Below are positions 52,201 to 60,000 of a stretch of DNA of 60,000 bases, in pieces. The translations under genes were made by a program, and so were the position numbers. This DNA comes from Acanthaster planci (Eukaryota; Echinodermata; Asteroidea; Valvatida; Acanthasteridae), in the NCBI RefSeq assembly GCF_001949145.1, contig NW_019091362.1, positions 2,519,790-2,579,789 on the forward strand, read 5' to 3'. Position 1 is the first letter of the stretch. The number at the start of each line of letters is the position of its first letter. A model generated the notes under the pieces. The model was not told the DNA's origin and made no database searches. It saw nothing but the letters and a program-made list of their open reading frames with translations.

Positions 52201-55200
52201 GCTAATGAAGGCAATCGTCTGGGTAACTGATTGTTTCCAACATACCCACCAGGGTACATGCGCAGTGGAATTTGGAACCAAAATAGCTTCAAACCTGAAG
52301 TTGTCACAATTCTACACATCAACAAGAAGTACAAGTTTGTCCAGCTCTTGTAATTCGCTGTGCAATACCCCCCTCTTGCCATGGGGTTACTCCTTGCCAT
52401 CTTTAGTATGTGGGCCTGGCTAATATTTATTAAGGATGGAAACCAATGGACCCAGAAGGCCAAGACCAAAACTGGTTGCCATGCAAGACATTGCTGCAAA
52501 TGTGCACTCTCATTAACATGCATGTAGCTGCATTTTTACCTTGTTCTTTGCATTTTGTTCACAGAGGAAGAGCCTGTACATAGAGTCCATTTGAAGAAGT
52601 TTGTATCTGTCTTGTGGGAAGGAGGGGTGTTGCCCTGCAAAGTCAGCGCTGTCTGTGGGTATACACATGTACGCTCTTTTAGTCAACCACAATTTGTCAA
52701 AATCACCAGAGTTCAGTGGCACTCGTGACACAATGCTTGAAAAATTTATCGGCAAGAATGTTATTGCCTGTCTTTCTGTAAACCATCGGAGGAACACCAC
52801 AGAAGTAAAGCTGTGATTTGGTCATTTTCAATTTCGTTTTTAATCACCGTCCTCCCAGCTCACTTCTTCTGCGCCACCAAAATTACGAGGAGCATCACTT
52901 ATTCCCCCTCCCTTTGATGGGTCCCAGGGTGATAAAGCTGTCAACGTAATGCCATCCCCTACCGATTATTATCACTCCTGCATCTGGCCCACCATGATTA
53001 TCAAGGGTAACAAATCACTGTAGAAATGAATTCGACTCGCGCTTCTGCCAAATATTTCAAACACACCCCCAAAAATGATGTTTTAAAGACACAGCTTGGA
53101 TTTTTGTCTGATGAGACCAATAGTACATTGCTAGCGAGTGATGCAACTGTAATTTGCCACCTGTGTTTAACAATCAGAAGCTGTTCCATATTTAGCGATA
53201 TCACGTCAAGGATTAGTAATAAGCACCTTTCAGCAACTCAGATTTCCACAAGCCACTTTCAATTTTTTTTTTAATCACTGTAGCCAGGTGTAGCTTTCAT
53301 CACACTGCGTTCAAGGCAATTCATTTCGGGCACTTGGAAGTATTTCTAATTTCACTGTAAAAACCGTAGAAAAATACAAATATTTATGAAAAGAAGTTGT
53401 CAACTTCAGCAATCACAATACAGCAAAAAAGTTAGGAAATCCGAACTGTGAAACTTCATCAGCAATTATTTCGAAGTTAAAAACGACTGTAACAAAGACG
53501 TCTTCAACAATTTATTGTTCATCAATCCTTTTCCACGTAGGCCTAATGACACCCTATTCTCTATAATTCCAATGGCATTAATCTTTTGAATTCTGGGCCA
53601 CATCGTCTCCCATAAGAAAAGACAAATTTTCATGGCTTGACTCTATCATGTAACATTCCCTCAAATTCTTTTAACATTCCTATGGACTCCGATAGGTTTT
53701 CCCAAAATTATAATACATATCATCTTCCCCACATGGTCTAAAAAGACAAAATCTCTGAGATCGAGAGTGGGTCGGTCGGTGGGTAGCTTGTAAACTGCCC
53801 CTGGCACAGGAGGGCCAGATAATCTGGGTCAACAACTGCACGATGCAGTGGGCCAGAATACAGGTCTCGCGCTGTGGCACAGATACAGCGCGACAATACG
53901 TGACCAGGCCAAATCCACTGTATTAGGCGTCGCTACTCGCACTCGTTGTGCACGCCCCCAGATAAACATCTTTTTTATTCCGGTCCCAGCCTTCAGCGCA
54001 AACTCAACATGTAATGTGCTTCTCCATTTTTAAAATATTTTTTTACTTTTTCAATTACCAGCATTTGTTTATGGTGACGACACCATTATTTTTCTCAGGG
54101 GTACCCTTGGGAGGCAAGGAGAAGACTGTACCAAAATGTACAAAGACAATGACATAACATCATCAATAATGCCAAACTGGTTCTATGGACAACTCCATCT
54201 GATGGTGCAAAAGTAACAAATGCACTTAGGGCGGGACTTGAATGCCATTTCAAGTTATCCATTACACATCGGAACAAGGAATAGAGGTTTTTTTTTTACA
54301 TAGCAACGGTGTCCCCTGGCAGGAAAGAGACAGCATGCAAAGACACAAACATAAGATGATAAAAGATATCTGCAATTTTGCCAATTTCCAAAAGGCACTG
54401 GAAGTTTAAAAAGATGGAAGAAGGCTTGACATTCTCCAGCACAAGAGAAGGGTGATTCATAATTAATATATTTGTATGGATATTTGTTCATGTCCCAGCA
54501 GTTTCACTCTGGGCACATTAAAGGCTAAAATGTAACTTTTGAGTGGCTTGGCTGATTCTTTTTTCTTTTTTACCTTTTTATCAATATTTATTTACTTATT
54601 TCTACCAATCACTCCCCTCCCCAAGTATTTGTATTCCTCAAGTAGGCAACATAACACACACAACAATTCCCCAAAACGACTATCACAAACCCCTCTTCCT
54701 CCATATGACATTCCACATATGCATTCTTAAAAGCTGCTTCCCCTCCCCTTATCAAAATGATCAACTGCACTCCCATGACATACATGCAGGCTACTGAAAT
54801 CCACCTTTCACTTTTTCCTTTCTTCAAGACACCCTCTCCCAAAAAGAGGAAGATAGTGAATGGAATACCGGAGGAAAAAGCTAGAAGACAAATGGAGTGG
54901 GGAAAACAAGAGGCAGATCGATGGCCGTGCTCCCCAGGAATAGGTCTTGGTGGCCCCTGGGCAGCTTAAACCTCCTCCAAGGACCAGGCAATCCATTTAG
55001 GAATTCTCAGACCCCGCATGACACAGACCGGCATCTCATAGGAGTTCACTGACTGCCACAGAGCAAGAAAACATACCCCTTCCCTCCACGCTAGATGCAT
55101 CAGTCGTATTCCCCCCAACACAGGAATTTCATTTAACCCAAAGGTACTAAGTGAAAGATGAGCCGGGGTTGTTGTGGTGCAGGTATCGGCTTTGATAATC

Positions 55201-58200
55201 CAGCATCACGAACTTCATGTAGTCCATACCACATTAAATAACATTATGAAAAAGCCCGTACTAAATACAGAAGCACAATTTTTTTGCTTGATTTTGCAGA
55301 TGAACAACTCTCTCTAGGTAATGCCACTACTGCGAGGCAAAATCTACTTACCTAAGTACAACAAAGAACAAGATAAGTGCTCAACATTTATTCTGCGGAA
55401 AGGACATCAATAATTGACAAGTTGCGGCATTTTGTAGCTGTAGGTTTTTATAATTCAATATAAACTTAAAATAGAAAGAAGAAAGTGGTGTGAACAATTC
55501 ACTGCAGGCAGCATCCCTCTGTTGGAGGAGATTATTCATTCTTCCCTTTGATGCTTCACGCCTTTAATGTCCAAATGACTGATGCTTTATTGTAAACATT
55601 CTCTGCACTGGGGCCCTTGCATGAGTGAGCGTCTACATGACGGAATTTAAGAAGTCCCTTTGAATGCTTGCCATTCGCAGATGAGAAAATCTCCAATGAA
55701 GTGCCACATGGAAAATATGTTGTCGATTTCCACAGAATAAAATTTTTGTAAGGCTTTACTGGGAAATCAACACACTCGGACACGCTACATACCAGTATCA
55801 GAATCTAACTACCGGTAGAAGACTTTTGCCAGAACTGGGATTAAAAAAGGGTTGAAGGGGTTGATTTATTGGCACAAATTCTAGAATCACACACATGCTA
55901 CTCTATGAGGGTTTTCATAACAGAAACTGCGACTGTTTTGGAGACAAAATGGACATGATAACCACTCTTCTCTGCTCTTTACAGATTCGAACAACTCGTC
56001 TCAAAATGTCCTTTTCAAGATAGATGCCAAAAGCAATCTTCTCCGTCCCTCTCTGACAACCTCTGTCGTTCCTCCTCCACACCAGACCACTCCTTAATCA
56101 ACATAAAAATAAAGCAATCACAGAATACTTGTGTTGCCAGTGTACAGAACACAATTTCATGGGGTCAAAAAAGAATTTTCCTGAAAACTTGCTCTGGGGC
56201 TATTAAACGTTGGTACCAATAAACGAAGAAATACTATGCCTCACTCTGACAGTGATGGGCGCCAGTTTATAAACAATGTATGCATACGTTATGAACTTCC
56301 CCACGTGCCGTGAAAGCAACATCGGGAGAAACACTTCCCCCCCCCATTCCACTACAAAGAGGTTGCCGACCAGCAAATTGTGCTTTAGTCATCACTGGAT
56401 CTAAATGAAAAAGCCATATTATCCCTGTAATGATGACCGTGCCGCTGACAGTGGACTCTCTTTGTCTGCGCTGCGGCAGACGGCGTAACCGCTGCCCTGT
56501 GGACACTCGCTATTGTCGCCTCAAAGGTCAATGGAGGTCGACTGAATACAATTCAACCCTTTGCCAATGTATGACATCGGAGGGATTTGTGCAGCACAAC
56601 CTTATGAATGGCATTAATTTTATACACTTTGAACAGCAAGATGTCACAAAATTAATCAAGGCGACGGGACGTCGGCATTGCATTTGTTGATTCATGGAGC
56701 AGAATGGACTCTGAGCAAGGCATTTTTTGCTGTTTTTTAATGGTGCATGCTTCAAGCAGAGTAAACGCAATATCTGTGGATGAGAATAGTCTCAAGGTCT
56801 TAAGGTCTCTGGAGTGCCTTGTTAATTTCATTATCTTCCTGGTCTTCCCGATTGCTTTGGCCTTGCAGAGTGTTGGGAGGATTTTTTCAGAGAGTTAAGC
56901 TTAACTGTATCCAACGTTCCACAGCTGAGGGAAAAATTATGGAAATTAACCAAACGGCAAAGGAAAGCAAAGATTGTTTCTATATTCTAACAACCAACAG
57001 AAACAAGAGAACAGGAATTGATATTCCAAACAGCACACTAAAAAAGAAACTCATGCATTACAAGAGAATCCTTAAACACAAAATCACCACTGAGAAAAGT
57101 CACCTTCATCCCACAATTTTTCTGAATGTTTACAAATAAGGTTTCCAGTATCAAATCAGTGAGAGGAAGGCAATTTTTTCCATTACAAAACTGCAACAGA
57201 CGGTCAAACTGCAAGGCCATATGACACAGTCACAGAATTTATTATTGTTGGAAATATCTGGAATTTAATTTTGGCAAGATGTGAAAAATCCAAAGCCAAT
57301 TCCGGAGCATGATGGGGGCGACACTGGGTTTGGAGGACGCTTGCGTTGGATAAATACGACTCAGGCCCGCAACTGAGTTATCCCCATCACAAATAAACAC
57401 TGCAACCCGTCCATCCAAATAAACTCCAGGCAATTTCACGCAAATGTGTATATACCAAGGATCGCATCGGAATGTCAGCGTGGGCTGGTGTATTTCGGTT
57501 ACACCTCCACAGTCCGCCAGTTTACGGGTTCCAACTGCTTCATAGATGTAATATTGAATTCCTACCTTGATAAATTCCAGAATGCAGGTACTGCACAGAT
57601 AACCAGAGAAGATCATTGTTTAATATCTTGTACCCAGTATTAAAAAATCAAACTTGAGGTATGCTTTATGATCTTTCCTCATAACTTATCAATCTTGCCT
57701 CCCTGGATATCCTTGCTAGCATGCTTCCCTCCTTCCTCTTTCCTTAATCCTTAAAAAAAACACAACACTAAGCAGGAACCAAAGGGAATACCGGTATTTT
57801 CTGAGCTTTCAAGCGATGTCAAGAGCCACACACAGAGACACTGACCAAGCTCTACCTTCGTCAGTCCTGCAAAAATCTCGCCCAACTTCCACGTGAAGTT
57901 TTTATGAATCTGGCAGGGCTGGGCTGAATCTGTTCATCCAGATCAATAAATGTCTGATTTCTGAACCAGGAACAAATGAATAAATATAGTACTGCCAGCC
58001 ACAAAAGTAGAGTCTTCAAAATATTGAGTAGGAGCGTGCCACACACAGCATGCCATCAATTTTGAGTTCAATTCGTGTTTCATGGATCATATACAAGTAC
58101 AATGTACCAACTGCATAAACATCACAGAATACCAATGTATTTATTAAAGAGTAGGAATGCAAATCTCATTGAAGAAATGCCGAGAGCTACGGGAAAGAAT

Positions 58201-58972
58201 GATAAATTAAACCATCCCCCCCCCAACTCCACCAATATACTCACTGCACTCAGACTTGGGACACTTGGCCTCCCAAATAGCCTCATTTATATACAACTGT
58301 CATACGCATGTTGCCCTCAGAGTCCGTTTGGGCATTTATGGAGGAGAGGACAGATAATACCAGACTATCACCGGTAAAGGAAAAAAAACGATTTCTTCCT
58401 TTCAACGAAAGGTCGTACCAACATGATCTTGTCAACATGTCTGTGCGTGAGCAGGTTTCAACCCACATTGAAAAATAGGGTGTCCCAGTTTTCTTTAATT
58501 TAAAAAAGTATACTTTTCAAGCATTTACACAGTGGATTTGGGAATCCAAAGTCCAAAAAGTACCCCAGAGACCCCCTCCCCCAGAACTATAGAACCCTGG
58601 GTGCAAGTACCCACCCCGTGTACCTGCTACAGTTTATGAGATGTGACTTGATTACTTACGTGGCACATTATGTTGGAGGACTTGTGTTCCGTATGTATGC
58701 ACCAAATCAGATCTGTACTATTGATTTTGTTCAACTGGCATTGGGATCAGCCGTGCCACGTTTTGGTCTCTTTGTCTCAATGAAGACAGAAGGATTATGC
58801 CCAGGCACACGTAAAGCATGGATTCCCTAGCTATAATTTTTTTCAGGGAAAAATATAAAATTGAATTTAAAATGCTCTCCAGGAATCATTGAAAAGCACC
58901 TGAACAGTCTACTGATTTTTAAAACCTCATGTAATAAATAATTAGTATCCCCAAAGCTTGTTTATTTCAAGC

Positions 58973-59148
58973 AATACGGCCGTTTCACAAAAGTGCACCA
59001 CCTAGAGTTTGCAACGCATTGGCCAATCACAATGCGCAAAATTTGTTGACCCAATGCCTGTTTGGAATGGGTCGAAAAATGTCGCACCTTATGATTGGCC
59101 AACGTGTTGCAAACTGTTGGTAGTGCGCTATTGTGAATCACACGTATT
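58973..59148. mobile_element. Near-palindromic MITE / long hairpin, 176 bp
   Basis: The two halves are inverted copies over about 83 bp each. AATACG opens the left arm and CGTATT closes the right. Inside, AGTTTGCAAC, the palindrome core TTGGCCAATCA, and GACCCA recur on the opposite strand in the same order. The loop is only a few bases, near 59055-59066. A single-strand transcript would fold into one long imperfect hairpin. It carries paired CCAAT-box-like words. No clear target-site duplication was seen. Confidence 0.85.
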
Positions 59149-60000
59149 AAAATACAAGTAGGTTATAGGCCTACGGTGTTCAATGTCAATGGCTTACTTT
59201 TATGACAATGAATAACTTGTGGCAAAGCAATGCAAACACTACACCATGTCAACCGAATTTTACTTTTTTTTTTTACTTTTAACTGATACAGGGTAACTTG
59301 GCCCTAGGTCCTTGCTTTCCCGGAAGTTTGTGTCACTGTCCCCTCTACCTATCACCCAGCAGCTACATTTTACAGGCCTAAAAGAGGAGTCGTTCCTTTG
59401 TCCGCTAGTCCCTCAGTATGCACTGGAACAGAAACTAAGGGAGATGTGGACAAGATAGGCTCTGAGCCAAAACCACCCCTCTGAGTTATCTCTCAAGACC
59501 ACAGCATTAGAAAACTTGGTTCCAGATTTCCATTTTTAGGAAGATGCTTCGGGATCTGTGGGATTCTTTGTGGTCTGTACAACATACCAAGATCTGTACA
59601 CATGCCAGCATTTCTTAGAAAATTGAAGTGTAAGTGGAAGCATATGAAACCTAAACTTTACATTACTGCGGCAAGCTAAAACCATATGTCTCCCACATCT
59701 AAAGAATCAATCATTTCTCTTTGGTTCATAATTCCTCTACGAAGCATGTGCCTTCAGTTACCAACAAACGTCACAAATTTTCAGCTAAAAACTGCAACAG
59801 GCAAATTCATTTAGTGTCTTGTCTAGTTGCACGACAATGACTACGGTATGTAGGCATACAATGTACACCTTCCCTAAATGGCCGTATTGTCTGTGTCTAC
59901 TGCCCTAGGCAATCTGCACAGCTAGATTATGGTGACGTTGACATTCTGCAAGGAACACTTGCCTACACTTGTGGATTCGAGTTGCCCTTAGTTTCCATTC

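Larger units (their letters stand above)
28335..60000 (-). other. Upstream region or very long 5' intron of the navigator gene
   Basis: This is 31.7 kb upstream, in gene sense, of the first recognisable CH exon. The exon enters in phase 0 behind a good acceptor, so at least one further 5' exon must exist, but I cannot identify it with confidence. The region holds transposon-like elements at 29891, 37208, 42269, 44972, 46027 and 58973, and a 103-bp tandem duplication at 40251 next to a CpG-dense patch at 40089. There are several perfect short hairpins and an ACATGT-rich cluster. The rest is AT-rich single-copy-looking sequence with G/C and A/T homopolymers. Whether it is all one intron, or includes intergenic DNA and a promoter, cannot be settled here. 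Confidence 0.6.

Noticed and set aside
57242-57616. 124-codon minus-strand frame with a globular-looking composition
   Set aside because: I looked for a known domain and for flanking AG/GT signals that would make it an exon and found none I trust.

Overview
This window is animal nuclear DNA, mostly non-coding. There are no tightly packed genes, no long open reading frames and no ribosome-binding-site/operon layout. Three short spliced exons sit in long introns among transposon remnants, homopolymer runs and many copies of the palindromic words ACATGT and TAGGCCTA. Base composition is AT-leaning. The word bias and the non-autonomous hAT-like elements suggest a marine invertebrate, most likely an echinoderm (a sea star is my first guess). 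The taxon is inference; no sequence here proves it.

The one gene I can identify runs on the minus strand. It is an ortholog of the neuron navigator family (vertebrate NAV2/NAV3, fly sickie, worm unc-53). Three consecutive exons at 28217-28334, 27598-27650 and 3628-3700 encode about the first 81 residues of its N-terminal calponin-homology (CH) domain. Splice sites are canonical and the phases join cleanly (1, 0, 1). The rest of the CH domain and the long C-terminal part of the protein lie beyond the left edge. The start codon and promoter lie to the right, either unrecognised in 28335-60000 or outside the window.

Layout: 1-3627 is the start of the next intron and holds no exon I can recognise. 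3701-27597 is a 23.9 kb intron with tandem repeats, a purine-rich strand segment, a strong hairpin and a 1.09 kb inverted-repeat element. 27651-28216 is a short intron. 28335-60000 lies upstream of the CH-coding exons and is presumably a very large 5' intron. It carries at least six further transposon-like elements, several with target-site duplications that can be read by eye, plus a 103-bp tandem duplication beside a CpG-dense patch and several perfect hairpins.

I found no tRNA, rRNA, CRISPR array, viral gene or toxin gene. I do not see a new multi-gene system. The items most worth checking are the split of the CH domain across a giant intron, the missing 5' exon, the set of short inverted-repeat transposons, and a few compact CpG-rich or palindromic islands that could be regulatory.
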